NCBI GenBank assembly: GCA_018656865.1 | Contig: JABHYO010000150.1 | Coordinates: 1-64,000, forward strand | Direction: 5' to 3' | DNA: 64,000 bases | Source: Gammaproteobacteria bacterium | GTDB lineage: Bacteria > Pseudomonadota > Gammaproteobacteria > Pseudomonadales > Azotimanducaceae | Part shown: positions 19,736 through 31,606 of the stretch, piece after piece | How positions within the stretch are numbered: position 1 is the stretch's first letter | Layout of the letters: each line of letters opens with the position of its first letter | Program-made: the position numbers and the translations under genes | Notes under the pieces: model-generated | Databases searched by the model: none | What the model saw: the letters and a program-made list of their open reading frames with translations, nothing else | Told to the model about the DNA's origin: nothing

Positions 19736-20639
19736 CTTCATTGAGTGTGTCGGCTCCCCACAGCACCATCGCCAGACGATCAATGCCAAGGGCAATACCC
19801 GCATATTGTCCAATCTGACCTGTCGCCGCGATCAATGCAGCATCATCCGGCACCTCGGGTTTCGCCAGTTCGCGGCGCAAGCGATTATTTTCAGCGAATC
19901 TTTTTTTCAGTTCGGCAACGTCATCGAGTTCCTGATAGGCGTTGGCGAGTTCGATTCCCCCAATATAGAGTTCAAAGCGATCAGCAACCGTATCGCCCTC
20001 CAGGGTTGAATTCAGTTCTGCCAGAGCCGCCTGGCAAGCCGGATATTCGTAAACGATGGTTGGCTTCTCCAGTCCAGGTTCGATGTGTGTCGAAAAAAGA
20101 GCATCGAGAACATCACTGAGTCCGGCATCCTCACCAAGATGATCCAGATCTTTCGCCAGGCTCTTCAGGGTTTCTAGATCAGCCTGGTGTGGATTGAGAC
20201 CGAAGCGGTCTTCGAATAGACGGTGGTAGGAGACCCGGTCAATGGTGTTGAACTCTAGCCCTGGCGGGTTCAGTTCCTCGACAATGAATTCAATCAGTGA
20301 AACAAGATCATCCATCAGCTCCGTCAGTGTATATCCCAGGCGATACCATTCCAGCATCTGAAATTCGACACTATGTCGACTACCCGTTTCACCGCCACGA
20401 AAAGCTGGACAGATCTGATAAATACTGGCCCCATGCGCACCAAGCAGGCACTTCATGGCGTATTCCGGCGACGTTTGAAGATAAAGCGGCGGCGAGGTGT
20501 TGGTCATCAGGTTCTGGAGATGAGCTTCACTTGAGCCGGAATCCCGCAGAACCGGTGTAACGACCTCCAGTACACCTTCTTGATGGAAGTAGGCTCTTAT
20601 CGCCCGCGCCAGATCGCTTCTGAAGGCAAGCATGGACAC
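19725..20639 (-). CDS. epmA: Elongation factor P--(R)-beta-lysine ligase EpmA
   Basis: Truncated class II lysyl-tRNA synthetase homologue (304 aa; former GenX/PoxA) lacking the N-terminal anticodon-binding domain. Motif 2 FRGGETGSRHSVEFQMLEWY and motif 3 GIALGIDRLAM are intact. It adds (R)-beta-lysine to Lys34 of EF-P, made by EpmB from lysine. efp lies 9 bases upstream and epmB is divergent, so substrate, ligase and mutase are side by side. EF-P with this modification relieves ribosome stalling at polyproline. Confidence 0.95.
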   Translation of the reverse strand: MSMLAFRSDLARAIRAYFHQEGVLEVVTPVLRDSGSSEAHLQNLMTNTSPPLYLQTSPEYAMKCLLGAHGASIYQICPAFRGGETGSRHSVEFQMLEWYRLGYTLTELMDDLVSLIEFIVEELNPPGLEFNTIDRVSYHRLFEDRFGLNPHQADLETLKSLAKDLDHLGEDAGLSDVLDALFSTHIEPGLEKPTIVYEYPACQAALAELNSTLEGDTVADRFELYIGGIELANAYQELDDVAELKKRFAENNRLRRELAKPEVPDDAALIAATGQIGQYAGIALGIDRLAMVLWGADTLNEARP

Positions 20640-20648
20640 AGGAACTGG

Positions 20649-21221
20649 CTACTGTTTTACGCGGTTCTGATATTCGCCGGTGCGCGTATCGACCCGGATG
20701 ACTTCGCCGATATTGAGAAACAACGGCACCTTCACCACAGCGCCAGTACTCAGAGTTGCCGGTTTTGAACCGCCGCTTGCGGTATCTCCCTTAAGACCAG
20801 GGTCGGTCTCGGCTATCTCCAGTTCAACAAAGTTGGGCGGAGCAACGGCTATCGGGACCTCGTCCCAGAGTGTCACTGTGACTTTGTCCGTTTCCTTCAA
20901 CCACGGAATGCTTTCTTCAACAGCAGATTTATCAGCAGCGAGTTGTTCGTAGCTGTCATCGGTTTTCATGAAGTGCCAATATTCACCGTCGTTGTATAGA
21001 TACTCCATGTCATGTTCCATGACATCAGCAGCCTCTATTGATTCGCCGGATTTAAAGGTCCGCTCCCAGACCCGGCCGGTTTTCAGGTTCTTTAATCTGA
21101 CCCTATTGAAGGCCTGACCTTTTCCCGGCTTGACGAATTCATTTTCGACGATACTGCATGGATCGCCTTCCAGCATGACCTTAAGACCGGACTTGAATTC
21201 GTTGGTAGAATAGCTCGCCAT
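20649..21221 (-). CDS. efp: Translation elongation factor P
   Basis: Binds stalled ribosomes between the P and E sites and speeds peptide bonds at consecutive prolines. The track ORF begins at 21254, but the ATG at 21221 ([12 protein letters not shown]) gives 190 aa and places the modified lysine of KPGKGQA exactly at position 34, as in E. coli. KOW-like domain I and two OB folds follow; the C-terminus [14 protein letters not shown] is typical. The short gap to the epmB start (26 bases) must hold both divergent promoters. Confidence 0.96.
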   Translation of the reverse strand: MASYSTNEFKSGLKVMLEGDPCSIVENEFVKPGKGQAFNRVRLKNLKTGRVWERTFKSGESIEAADVMEHDMEYLYNDGEYWHFMKTDDSYEQLAADKSAVEESIPWLKETDKVTVTLWDEVPIAVAPPNFVELEIAETDPGLKGDTASGGSKPATLSTGAVVKVPLFLNIGEVIRVDTRTGEYQNRVKQ

Positions 21222-21247
21222 TACATCAATGCTCTTAAATTCCTTCA

Positions 21248-22276
21248 ATGCCAATCATAACCTTAAGCGATTCAGGATTGAACAAATCTCAGCAGAGAGA
21301 GCAGTCACATGGCTGGCAGTGGTACATGCAAAATGCTGTTCGTGACATTACTGAACTGGCTGACACCCTCGGCCTGGAACTGGAAGAGGTACCGACTGAC
21401 TTTCCCCTGATCGTGCCAAGAACCTTTCTCGAACGCATGCAACATGGTAACGCCGACGACCCTTTACTACTTCAGGTTCTACCCAGACACTCTGAGAATC
21501 TCAAGCTTCCAGGGTATCTGAACGACCCTTTGGATGAGCAATCGATTGCAGACGGTACCGGTCTTTTGCAAAAGTACGCGGGAAGGGTTCTCATCATGGT
21601 AACCGGCACTTGTGCCGTTAACTGCCGATACTGCTTTCGGCGACACTTCCCCTACGAGGATCATCAGCCCGATAAGGCAGCCTGGAAGAGTATTATCGAT
21701 CGCATTACGGCCGACGACAGTGTCCGGGAAGTCATCCTGAGTGGCGGTGACCCACTCGCTATTAACGACCGTCACCTGAAGGTAATGCTCAGCACGCTTG
21801 CCGCTATTCCCCATATCAGGACTATTCGCTTTCACACCAGACTGCCGGTCGTGATTCCCCAGCGAATCTGTAGCGAACTGCTGGACTGCCTTGGCAACCT
21901 GGAGAAAAATCTGGTCTTCGTTCTGCACATTAATCATCCTCAGGAGATCGACGAGAATGTTGCCAACGCCATGGCCAGACTCAGGTCCACGGGGGCCAGT
22001 CTGTTAAACCAGAGCGTTCTTCTCAAAGGAATCAACAACTCCACCGATATACTATGCGACCTTTCTCACGCGCTATTCGACGTGGGCGTCCTTCCCTACT
22101 ACCTGCATCTGCTAGACCCTGTCGCGGGGGCGGCCCAATTCAATGTGACCGAGCATGAAGGCATCGCCCTTCTCGACGCGGTCAGGCGAAAAATATCAGG
22201 CTACCTGGTACCGACACTTGTCCGGGAGGTGCCGGGTGAAGAAGCCAAGCGACCGGTCCCCAGCGCATCCCTGTGA
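21248..22276 (+). CDS. epmB: EF-P-specific lysine 2,3-aminomutase EpmB
   Basis: Radical SAM enzyme of 342 aa (former YjeK) that converts (S)-alpha-lysine to (R)-beta-lysine for EF-P modification. The cluster motif CAVNCRYC is followed by the SAM-binding segment ILSGGDPL, and HINHPQEID is typical of the aminomutase family. It is shorter than the clostridial lysine aminomutases, as expected for EpmB. Divergent from efp-epmA. The third factor, the hydroxylase EpmC, is not in the window. Confidence 0.94.
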   Translation: MPIITLSDSGLNKSQQREQSHGWQWYMQNAVRDITELADTLGLELEEVPTDFPLIVPRTFLERMQHGNADDPLLLQVLPRHSENLKLPGYLNDPLDEQSIADGTGLLQKYAGRVLIMVTGTCAVNCRYCFRRHFPYEDHQPDKAAWKSIIDRITADDSVREVILSGGDPLAINDRHLKVMLSTLAAIPHIRTIRFHTRLPVVIPQRICSELLDCLGNLEKNLVFVLHINHPQEIDENVANAMARLRSTGASLLNQSVLLKGINNSTDILCDLSHALFDVGVLPYYLHLLDPVAGAAQFNVTEHEGIALLDAVRRKISGYLVPTLVREVPGEEAKRPVPSASL

Positions 22277-22434
22277 TATAGTACTCAGGTCCTGTCCGAA
22301 AATTTGACACCCTGATGCGGGTTTCCTGATAACCGATTGTATCGGTCAATATCACCTTGGAATATCGCACCAGTTTGCCTTGAAAACAGCCTTTTTCGGA
22401 TGGAAACTTGTTAAACGGTTATCGTGAGATCTCG

Positions 22435-24516
22435 ATGGGCGATCAGGATCCAATTCGACTGCTTATTCTGGAAGAGTCCCAGAATCGGGCAGAGGAACTT
22501 ATTGTGCTACTCCGGACGGCTGGCAGGGCAACACGCGCCCACCTGATAGAGTCTGAGAGTGACTTTGCGGCAAAAGTCACCGAGCAGAAATGGGATCTGA
22601 TTCTCGCATCACAAAACGCCAACGGCTTTTCTGCGGCGGCACTCCTGTCTCAGATCCAGACAATGGACAAGGACATCCCGGTTATTCTGATCGCCGACAA
22701 CAGGGACCCATCTTCCATCACTGACGGACTAAAGCTCGGCGCAGCCGACGTCGGCCTTGACGACGATGACGAACGCCTCGTACTGATTATCGAGCGCGAA
22801 CTGCGCAACCTCGAGAACCGCCGTCAAAAACGTAGCGCAGAAGTAGAACTACGGGAAACAGACCGACGTAACAACCTATTGCTGGATTCATCGACAACAG
22901 CAATCGCCTATGTGCATGAAGGTATGCATATCTATACCAACCAGGCTTATGCGGATCTATTTGGGTATGAGGACCCCGACGAATATGCCGGGATTCCCAT
23001 CATCGATCTGATCTCAGGGGAGGACCAGGGTAAGTTCAAAACCTTCCTCAAATCCTTCGAAAAAGATGAGGCCAACGAAGAGGAGTTCTGTTGCGTCGAC
23101 AACGAGGACTCAACGATCCTGACCACTCTGAAAATGTCAAATGCAACCTACGACGGCGAGTCCTGCACCCAGGTCATCTTCAAACCCCTGGTGGATGAAT
23201 CCCAACTGGAAGACCGGATTAAGGAAATTTCGAGTCAGGATCTGCTTACCGGACTCTTCAACAGACAATACTTCGTGGAGCAGCTTGATTACGCTGTTGA
23301 TAATGCTAACGAGGACAAACAATCCTCAATCATTTTTTATATTGCCATAGACCATTTCCCCAGAATTCGTTCCGAGGCAGGAATATCCAATGCAGATCTG
23401 GTTCTCGGCGACCTCGCCAGCCTGATTCGAACCGATGTCAGTGACGATTGCCTCATGGCGAGATTCGGGGATGACGTCTTCACGATACTGATGCAGGGTA
23501 ATGACAAGGATGCGGCAGAAGAAGTGGCTGAAGCAATACGACTAAAAGTCGAAGGCCACATGTCTGATGTTTCCGGTAAGAGCTATCAGACAACCGTCAG
23601 TATTGGCCTATCGATGATCGCTGAAAACACTTCAACCGTCGAAGAAGCCATTTCCCGTGCTCACCAGGCCGCAGATTCGCTCGAAGAAGGCAATGCCGTT
23701 GCCTTCTATGAGCCCGCCAAGATTACCGTCGGAGAAGAAGGTAAATCCGTATCCGCTGATGCGCTCAAAGACCTTATTTCCCATGCCTTAAAAGAGAATG
23801 CCTTTAAGCTGGTCTTCCAACCGATTGTCAGCCTGCATGGTGAGGACGAAGAACAGTTTGAGGTGCTGCTGCGCCTGCCCGATGCCGAAGGCAATATTCT
23901 GAATCCGGGACAATTCATGACTCAGGCGGAGGAAGCAGGTCTGCTGCACAAAATCGACCGCTGGGTGGTTCTGCAGGCAGTCAAGGCGTTGGCCGACCAA
24001 AGAGAAGCTGGCGGTAAAGGCAGGCTCTTCATTAACGTCAGCCATAAAACCCTTGGTGACGAGGAATTTCTCCCCTGGATGAGTGTCGCCCTCAAGGCCG
24101 CAAGGCTACCCAGCGACGCTATTATTTTCCAGATTCACGAAAACGACGCGACTTCTTACATCAAGCAGGCTGCCAAATTCACCAAAGGGCTGCAGGAACT
24201 GCATCTGAAGTCTTCGATCAACCACTTTGGCTGTTCCCTGAATCCGTTCAACCTGCTAAAACACCTGACACCGGATTTCGTCAAACTCGACGGTTCCTTT
24301 GCCACACAGATTGAAGAAAGCGACGAAAAGCAGGAAGAATTAATCGAAATGGTTCAGTCCCTGCAGGCAACTGGTGTGCTGACCGCAATTTCCGGAGTCG
24401 AAAACCCCTCCATTCTGCCGACATTATTTATGACCGGCATCAACTATATCCAGGGCAACTACATATCAGAACCATTGGACGATCTCGAATACGACTTCTC
24501 GTCTGAGGATCTCTAA
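22435..24516 (+). CDS. fimX: FimX-like c-di-GMP receptor (REC-PAS-GGDEF-EAL, degenerate)
   Basis: Four-domain protein of 693 aa: receiver-like (about 1-115), PAS (about 140-255), GGDEF (about 260-420) and EAL (about 440-690). All catalytic sites are degenerate. The receiver lacks the phospho-Asp (DLILASQ), GGDEF reads FGDDV (near 342), EAL reads EVL (EVLLRL, near 475) and the DDFG metal site reads NHFG. EVL with a degenerate GGDEF is the pattern of Pseudomonas FimX, which binds c-di-GMP through the EAL domain and promotes type IV pilus assembly at the pole through PilB. Position between psd and serB also matches fimX. The track starts at a TTG (22408); the ATG at 22435 is preferred. A TTGACA at 22303 may be part of its promoter. 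Confidence 0.85.
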   Translation: MGDQDPIRLLILEESQNRAEELIVLLRTAGRATRAHLIESESDFAAKVTEQKWDLILASQNANGFSAAALLSQIQTMDKDIPVILIADNRDPSSITDGLKLGAADVGLDDDDERLVLIIERELRNLENRRQKRSAEVELRETDRRNNLLLDSSTTAIAYVHEGMHIYTNQAYADLFGYEDPDEYAGIPIIDLISGEDQGKFKTFLKSFEKDEANEEEFCCVDNEDSTILTTLKMSNATYDGESCTQVIFKPLVDESQLEDRIKEISSQDLLTGLFNRQYFVEQLDYAVDNANEDKQSSIIFYIAIDHFPRIRSEAGISNADLVLGDLASLIRTDVSDDCLMARFGDDVFTILMQGNDKDAAEEVAEAIRLKVEGHMSDVSGKSYQTTVSIGLSMIAENTSTVEEAISRAHQAADSLEEGNAVAFYEPAKITVGEEGKSVSADALKDLISHALKENAFKLVFQPIVSLHGEDEEQFEVLLRLPDAEGNILNPGQFMTQAEEAGLLHKIDRWVVLQAVKALADQREAGGKGRLFINVSHKTLGDEEFLPWMSVALKAARLPSDAIIFQIHENDATSYIKQAAKFTKGLQELHLKSSINHFGCSLNPFNLLKHLTPDFVKLDGSFATQIEESDEKQEELIEMVQSLQATGVLTAISGVENPSILPTLFMTGINYIQGNYISEPLDDLEYDFSSEDL

Positions 24517-24596
24517 CAACCAGCCTGTCATCCAAAGAGTGCCGAAAATCTGGTGCAGCAGTGCCAGCAAGATGAGGTCATGCAACACAAGGTCGG

Positions 24597-25814
24597 CTAT
24601 TGCGAGAGCGGACCCAATTCAGCATCACGATCGCGGATCCCCATCAGATATAGCAGGCTGTCCAGGCCCAATGTCGAAATGGAATGACCGGCACTTTCCC
24701 TGACAAGAGGTTTTGCGTGAAAAGCGATGCCCATACCGGCCGCGTCAAGCATCGCCAGGTCATTGGCCCCGTCACCGACTGCGATAGTCTGCTGAAGCGA
24801 TATTCCTTCCTTTTCAGCAATAGCCCGAAGCAACTCTGCCTTTCTTGCCGCATCCACAACCGGACTGACAACCTCTCCCGTCAGCTGGCCATCCCTGATC
24901 ACCAATTCATTGGCGTAGACATAGTCAATACCCAGTTTTTCTTTCAGCGTTTCACCGAAATACGTGAAACCACCTGACAGAATGGCCGTCTTATATCCCA
25001 ATCTGTTCAGCGTTTGAAACAAGTGTTCAGCACCTTCCATCAGAGGCAGTCTCTCTGCGACCTCACTCAAAGCATCGACGGGCAGCCCCTTCAGCAGGCT
25101 GACTCTTCGGGCAAGGCTGGTCGTAAAATCTATATCACCCGCCATGGCGCTCGCCGTTATCGCACTTACCTCTTCTCCCGCACCGGCAAGTGCCGCCAAT
25201 TCATCGATCACTTCCGTCTTGATCAGAGTCGAGTCCATGTCAAACGCGATCAGTCTGCGGGTTCTACGGTAAATGCCATCTTCCTGAACGGCAATGTCAA
25301 CTTCCAGGTCGGCGCACATCGCCAGCAGTTGCTCCCGAAAGGATTCACCTGGCGTACCCCGCAGTGAAAATTCAACACAGGCCTTCGACATGTCGTCCGA
25401 CTCGCCAAGGGAAACGCGACCAGAAAGGCGTGTAATGTTGTCGATATTGAGCCTATTCTCAGCGATAACTCTCGACACTTCGGCAATATGGGTAGCTCTG
25501 ATTCGGCGGGCCAGTAGTGTGAGTATGTAGCGCGATGAACCCTGAAGGTCCACCCAGGTTTCATAACTTCCCTCGGTCACCGGTGTAAAATTGACTTCCA
25601 CACCCAGAGATTCAGCCTCCGCGCACAAGGCATCGTAAACACGCTCGGCTGTACTCGGCACCTTTGCAAGAATGCCTAGTGACAGATGATCGTGAATCAC
25701 CGATTGACCGACATCGAGAATATCGACATCAGATTCACCTAACAGTTTTGCTATGGTTGCAGTGATGCCAGGCCTATCCTTGCCGCTGACACTGATCAAC
25801 ACAAGTTCAGTCAT
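24597..25814 (-). CDS. serB: Phosphoserine phosphatase SerB
   Basis: Last step of serine synthesis. Two ACT-like domains fill the N-terminal half (about 1-165), followed by a HAD phosphatase. HAD motif I FDMDSTLIKTEV lies near residue 190, with ILSGGFTYF and GDGANDLAML later. 405 aa from ATG 25814 (MTELVLISVSGKDRPG); the track ATG at 25826 adds four residues. The long ACT-ACT-HAD form is the Pseudomonas type, in contrast to the shorter E. coli protein. Convergent with fimX, divergent from the Smp-like gene. Confidence 0.94.
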   Translation of the reverse strand: MTELVLISVSGKDRPGITATIAKLLGESDVDILDVGQSVIHDHLSLGILAKVPSTAERVYDALCAEAESLGVEVNFTPVTEGSYETWVDLQGSSRYILTLLARRIRATHIAEVSRVIAENRLNIDNITRLSGRVSLGESDDMSKACVEFSLRGTPGESFREQLLAMCADLEVDIAVQEDGIYRRTRRLIAFDMDSTLIKTEVIDELAALAGAGEEVSAITASAMAGDIDFTTSLARRVSLLKGLPVDALSEVAERLPLMEGAEHLFQTLNRLGYKTAILSGGFTYFGETLKEKLGIDYVYANELVIRDGQLTGEVVSPVVDAARKAELLRAIAEKEGISLQQTIAVGDGANDLAMLDAAGMGIAFHAKPLVRESAGHSISTLGLDSLLYLMGIRDRDAELGPLSQ

Positions 25815-25901
25815 CGTTCGTTCCATTCAAGACACGCGTAATTATCCGGTAATCCGCTATACTCTCAACCGAATTCAGCACCTCTGGGGGGACGAGCGCC
25901 A

Positions 25902-26927
25902 ATGTCGGATGAAGCACCAGCTACTTCACGGTTGCTTCTGCTACTCGTTGTACCACCTCTTCTGGTCGGTATACTCGTCTTCACGATCCTCTCCGCTGAA
26001 TTCAGCCACCGCAGTGCTGACCAGCAACAGCGCTACGGCAAGGCAACCGCCGATCAGCTTTCGGGTTTTCTTGCCCAATACGTCGTCGAGGGTGACGTGC
26101 TTTCACTAAACGTGGTTACTGCCGAGCTGATTAACGGAGGCCAGGTCCATTTCGTAGCCGTTTACGATGACACCAATACCCTGATCGCTCAAAGCGGCAG
26201 GGACAATAACAGATTCACATCTTTTACCAGCGATATTACTTTTCAAGACTCGGTAGTCGGATTCGTCAGGGTGGCAATTCCCAAAACCCAGTCGGCTAGT
26301 CGATGGTGGCTTTCGGTCCCTGGTACGGTCCTACTATTCGCGCTCGCTATTGTCTGGCGCAAACCAGACCTGGTCACGCTCTGGCTATACCCAAAGGTTG
26401 CAGAGGAAACTCAGCGGGAAGAGCAGCCAGATATAGCCATCGACGAAACAAATCCTGAAGGTTTCGAGGAATGCATTCTAGTAGTCCGAGTCAGACCGGC
26501 CCACTATCTGGAACGCTATTTCGACAAGTTTTTCAGTGCCGCAGAACTCTATAGGGGGATCGTCGAGCAGACGACGCCAGAGGAACTCGTCATCCACTTC
26601 GAAGGACCGGACGCGGTTTTCATGGCCACGTCTACAGGTCTGTTGATCCGCGAGCTAACCGAACTGATGCAGGGCAATATGAGCTTCGGCGGCACCCTCG
26701 ACCTGATTTCCCAGGAGCCGGAAAAAACACGAAAAGCCGCGAGCTATCTTGCATCGATTGCAGAAGGCGATCTAATCATGGCCGGTGGCGAAGCTCTGGT
26801 ACAGGATCGCGTAGAATTACAGACTTTCCACCATTCACTGGTGGACTCACAGGATCTTCGACGAATAACACAGGTTCCCAACCAGACCATTCTTGTGGAT
26901 CAGGCGAAGCAGCTCGTCGCTGGCTAA
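25902..26927 (+). CDS. Smp/YtjB-like two-pass membrane protein
   Basis: A 341-aa protein with transmembrane helix 1 at about 11-31 (LLLLLVVPPLLVGILVFTIL), a periplasmic loop of about 100 residues, helix 2 near 135-152 (PGTVLLFALAIVWR) and a cytoplasmic C-terminal half with no recognised catalytic motif. The layout and the divergent position next to serB match the Smp (YtjB) / AhpA family of uncharacterised membrane proteins, which from memory also sits beside serB in E. coli. The periplasmic part resembles a small sensor domain (LNVVTAELINGGQVHFVAVYD). Function unknown. Confidence 0.65.
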   Translation: MSDEAPATSRLLLLLVVPPLLVGILVFTILSAEFSHRSADQQQRYGKATADQLSGFLAQYVVEGDVLSLNVVTAELINGGQVHFVAVYDDTNTLIAQSGRDNNRFTSFTSDITFQDSVVGFVRVAIPKTQSASRWWLSVPGTVLLFALAIVWRKPDLVTLWLYPKVAEETQREEQPDIAIDETNPEGFEECILVVRVRPAHYLERYFDKFFSAAELYRGIVEQTTPEELVIHFEGPDAVFMATSTGLLIRELTELMQGNMSFGGTLDLISQEPEKTRKAASYLASIAEGDLIMAGGEALVQDRVELQTFHHSLVDSQDLRRITQVPNQTILVDQAKQLVAG

Positions 26928-26977
26928 CGTCATGCATTCGACAAGCCATTGGTTTAAGTCGTTGTCGTCTAGCAGTT

Positions 26978-27106
26978 AGGGGTGGGGGCATACCGTAAAG
27001 TGTGCTTCGCGGCCTTCCTGCCTACCCTCAGTTGCCATGGAGCCTGTAGTCTCCACGGTGCCTTCGGCGCTCGCTTTGATACACTTTTCAGTATGCCCCC
27101 ACCCCT
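26978..27106. repeat. Nested palindrome with 16-bp perfect terminal inverted repeats
   Basis: AGGGGTGGGGGCATAC at 26978-26993 is the exact complement of GTATGCCCCCACCCCT at 27091-27106. After a three-base mismatch the similarity resumes (AAAGTGT / ACACTTT). The centre holds a second hairpin, CCATGGAG / CTCCACGG with one G-T pair. The 129-bp unit looks like a MITE or a large bidirectional RNA hairpin. No target-site duplication is visible. It occupies the convergent gap between the Smp-like gene and parC. Confidence 0.65.
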
Positions 27107-27160
27107 CTCCAACTCCAGCGCTACCGTCATTCATCGAAGTTATCCGGCTAAGACAGGGAG

Positions 27161-27279
27161 TGCTATCTGGCGCATGGTCGCAGCAGACTCAAGGACATGG
27201 ATGTCCGAAAGTCAGCGTACAGGGAAGTTCCGGGCGGCGCACCGCTTGCAGCGGTGCTGAGAGCATGTGCCGGATAGCA
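27161..27279. repeat. Second nested palindrome before parC
   Basis: TGCTATCTGGCGCATG at the left end matches the complement of CATGTGCCGGATAGCA at the right end with two differences. Inside are two perfect hairpins: GGACAT/ATGTCC around GG, and GCACCGC/GCGGTGC around TTGCA. Together with the element at 26978-27106 this fills nearly all of a 382-bp gap without genes. The inner sequence resembles dispersed intergenic repeats I recall from other Gammaproteobacteria, which cannot be verified here. Confidence 0.6.
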
Positions 27280-27309
27280 ACGACCGCAACCTCGACTTCA
27301 TAGAATAGA

Positions 27310-29565
27310 CTAGGCGTCACCGCGGATAACCGTGACGTCATCGACCTTCTGAAACCCCCTTGGCAGCTTCAGACCTCGGCGCGCCCGCTCTCCCCGATAG
27401 TGTTCCAACTCATTGATCGTCAGATTGAGTGTTCGCTTGCCTGAAGTAACGACGAGGATATCGACCTCCGAGAAGACCCGCACGAAGTGCATGAACTCCA
27501 CGCGATCTTCGACCCGCGCCTTGGGAATATTCATAATCTTGACGCCCTTGCCCCGGCCCAGCTTCGGTAGATCACCAACCGGGAAGATCAGCAACCGGCC
27601 CTCGTTGCTAAAGGCGGCAACGAATTCATGCTTTTCGTCCTGCACCGGTGAGGGCTGATTCACGATACCGCCTTTCGGTACGGACAAGAGCGATTTACCC
27701 GCTTTGTTCTTTGTGATCATGTCACCGAAAGTGACGATAAATCCGTAGCCCGCATCGCTGGAAACGACAAACTGAGAACCTTTGTCACCGACGGCAATGC
27801 CGGTGAATATCGCCCCGGCTGGTGGGTTAAACCTACCGGTCAAGGGTTCGCCCTGACCCCGTGCTGATGGCAGGGTGTGCATCGCCGCGGTATAGGCACG
27901 ACCCGTCGAATCAAGAAACACTGCGTCCTGATTCGATCTCCCTGGCAACGCCTGCAGAAAACTGTCACCGGACCGGTAACTCAATTCTACCGCATTGACC
28001 TCATGACCCTTGGCTGCCCTAACCCAGCCCTTCTCCGAGAGTACAACAGTGACTGATTCGGTTGAGATCAGATCCTTTTCTTTGAACGCCTGAGCCTCTT
28101 CACGTTTGACAATTTCCGACCGTCGTTCATCACCATAGGTTTCCGCATCAGCCATCAGCTCTTTTTTGATCAGCGTTTTCAGGCGCGCCTTTGAGCCGAT
28201 GGTTTTCTGAAGATCTGCCCTTTCCGTATCCAGCTCTTCCTGTTCACCTCTGATCTTTACCTCTTCCAGTCGGGCCAGTTGCCGCAGGCGAAGGTCCAGG
28301 ATAGCGTCTGCCTGAAGCTCTGAAAGTTTGAACTTCTTAATCAACGCCTCTTTCGGCTTATCCTCCGTCCGAACGATCCTGATCACCTCATCAATGTTGA
28401 GGAAGGCGATCATGAGCCCTTCGAGGATGTGCAGACGATCCAGAATCTTATCAAGTCGAAACTGCAGTCTGCGCAGGACTGTATCCTGTCTAAACTTCAA
28501 CCATTCCGATAGGAGATCCAGCAGAGGCCTGACTCTAGGCTTGCCGTCGATGCCAATCACATTGAAATTAACCCGATAACTACGTTCCAGATCCGTTGTC
28601 GCAAAAAGGTGAGCCATCAGCTGATCGACATCGACCCGGTTGGACTTTGGCACGATAACGATTCTCGTCGGATTCTCATGGTCCGACTCGTCCCGAAGAT
28701 CGATGACCATGGGTAACTTTTTGGCCTGCATCTGCGATGCGATTTGTTCCAAGATCTTGGTTCCTGATACCTGGAAAGGCAATGCTGTAATGACAATGTC
28801 GCCATCTTCCCTGGCGAAGACCGCCCTTGCGCGAACTCCGCCCCGACCGGTCTCATAGATTTGTATTATTTCCTCAACAGGTGAAATGATCTCGGCACCG
28901 GTTGGGAAGTCTGGTCCTCTGATATGTTCGAGTATGTCATTGAGTGTCGATTTTGGTTTATCCAATAACCGGATGCAGGCACTGACCACTTCATTCAGAT
29001 TGTGAGGCAGGATATCCGTTGCCATACCGACTGCGATACCACTACCGCCATTTAGAAGAATATTGGGTAGTCTTGCCGGCATGTTTAGCGGTTCAGCCAG
29101 TGTACCGTCGAAGTTGGGGGTCCAGTCGACGGTTCCCTGTTTCAGCTCGCCCAGAAGCACTTCGGCATAGGCTGTCAGCTTGGATTCTGTATAACGCATC
29201 GCAGCGTAGGACTTCGGGTCATCCGGCGAACCCCAATTACCCTGCCCATCCACCAGTGGGTAGCGATAGGTAAATGGCTGCGCCATCAACACCATAGCCT
29301 CGTAGCAGGCAGAATCGCCATGAGGGTGAAACTTGCCAATTACATCGCCAATGGTTCTGGCTGACTTCGCGTACTTGGCATCGGTACCAAGTCGCAGTTC
29401 GTTCATGGCGTGAATGATACGGCGTTGCACCGGTTTCAACCCATCACCTATATGCGGCAGAGCCCGGTCGTTAATCACATACATCGCATAATTGAGATAT
29501 GCGTTTTCAGTGTATTCGGTAAGTGATATCTGCTCGATATCGCCATCCATTGTCGTTTCACTCAT
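27310..29565 (-). CDS. parC: DNA topoisomerase IV subunit A (ParC)
   Basis: Type IIA topoisomerase cleavage subunit, 751 aa, that decatenates daughter chromosomes with ParE. The winged-helix domain shows the quinolone-determining region [13 protein letters not shown] with Ser85 and Glu89, the quinolone-sensitive residues (S80 and E84 in E. coli). The catalytic Tyr is 125 in AAMRYTES. The tower and coiled-coil follow, then a C-terminal beta-pinwheel (about 490-740) with degenerate blades. It lies 10 bases after parE and is certainly co-transcribed. Confidence 0.96.
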   Translation of the reverse strand: MSETTMDGDIEQISLTEYTENAYLNYAMYVINDRALPHIGDGLKPVQRRIIHAMNELRLGTDAKYAKSARTIGDVIGKFHPHGDSACYEAMVLMAQPFTYRYPLVDGQGNWGSPDDPKSYAAMRYTESKLTAYAEVLLGELKQGTVDWTPNFDGTLAEPLNMPARLPNILLNGGSGIAVGMATDILPHNLNEVVSACIRLLDKPKSTLNDILEHIRGPDFPTGAEIISPVEEIIQIYETGRGGVRARAVFAREDGDIVITALPFQVSGTKILEQIASQMQAKKLPMVIDLRDESDHENPTRIVIVPKSNRVDVDQLMAHLFATTDLERSYRVNFNVIGIDGKPRVRPLLDLLSEWLKFRQDTVLRRLQFRLDKILDRLHILEGLMIAFLNIDEVIRIVRTEDKPKEALIKKFKLSELQADAILDLRLRQLARLEEVKIRGEQEELDTERADLQKTIGSKARLKTLIKKELMADAETYGDERRSEIVKREEAQAFKEKDLISTESVTVVLSEKGWVRAAKGHEVNAVELSYRSGDSFLQALPGRSNQDAVFLDSTGRAYTAAMHTLPSARGQGEPLTGRFNPPAGAIFTGIAVGDKGSQFVVSSDAGYGFIVTFGDMITKNKAGKSLLSVPKGGIVNQPSPVQDEKHEFVAAFSNEGRLLIFPVGDLPKLGRGKGVKIMNIPKARVEDRVEFMHFVRVFSEVDILVVTSGKRTLNLTINELEHYRGERARRGLKLPRGFQKVDDVTVIRGDA

Positions 29566-29575
29566 CGTTTTTTTC

Positions 29576-31489
<1,914 letters not shown>

Positions 31490-31536
31490 CTACTGAGGTA
31501 TTTAGCGACAAAGGAGATGCCGCCATGCGGGTCTCA

Positions 31537-31542
31537 ATTATA
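31537..31542 (-). promoter_or_regulatory. -10 box upstream of parE
   Basis: A perfect TATAAT on the minus strand in the context GCATATAAT, in the 129-bp gap between yqiB and parE. The sequence 17 bases upstream (TAGGGA) is not a good -35. Its presence suggests that parE-parC are expressed separately from yqiB. Confidence 0.4.
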
Positions 31543-31606
31543 TGCAATGAGTGTGGAATTCCCTAGGGAGACTCTGACTATTTGTGCACAACTCTGCCGC
31601 ACGGGC

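Noticed and set aside
26982-27303. Short ORFs in the gap before parC
   Set aside because: They run through the two nested palindromes, have no Shine-Dalgarno and no known family.
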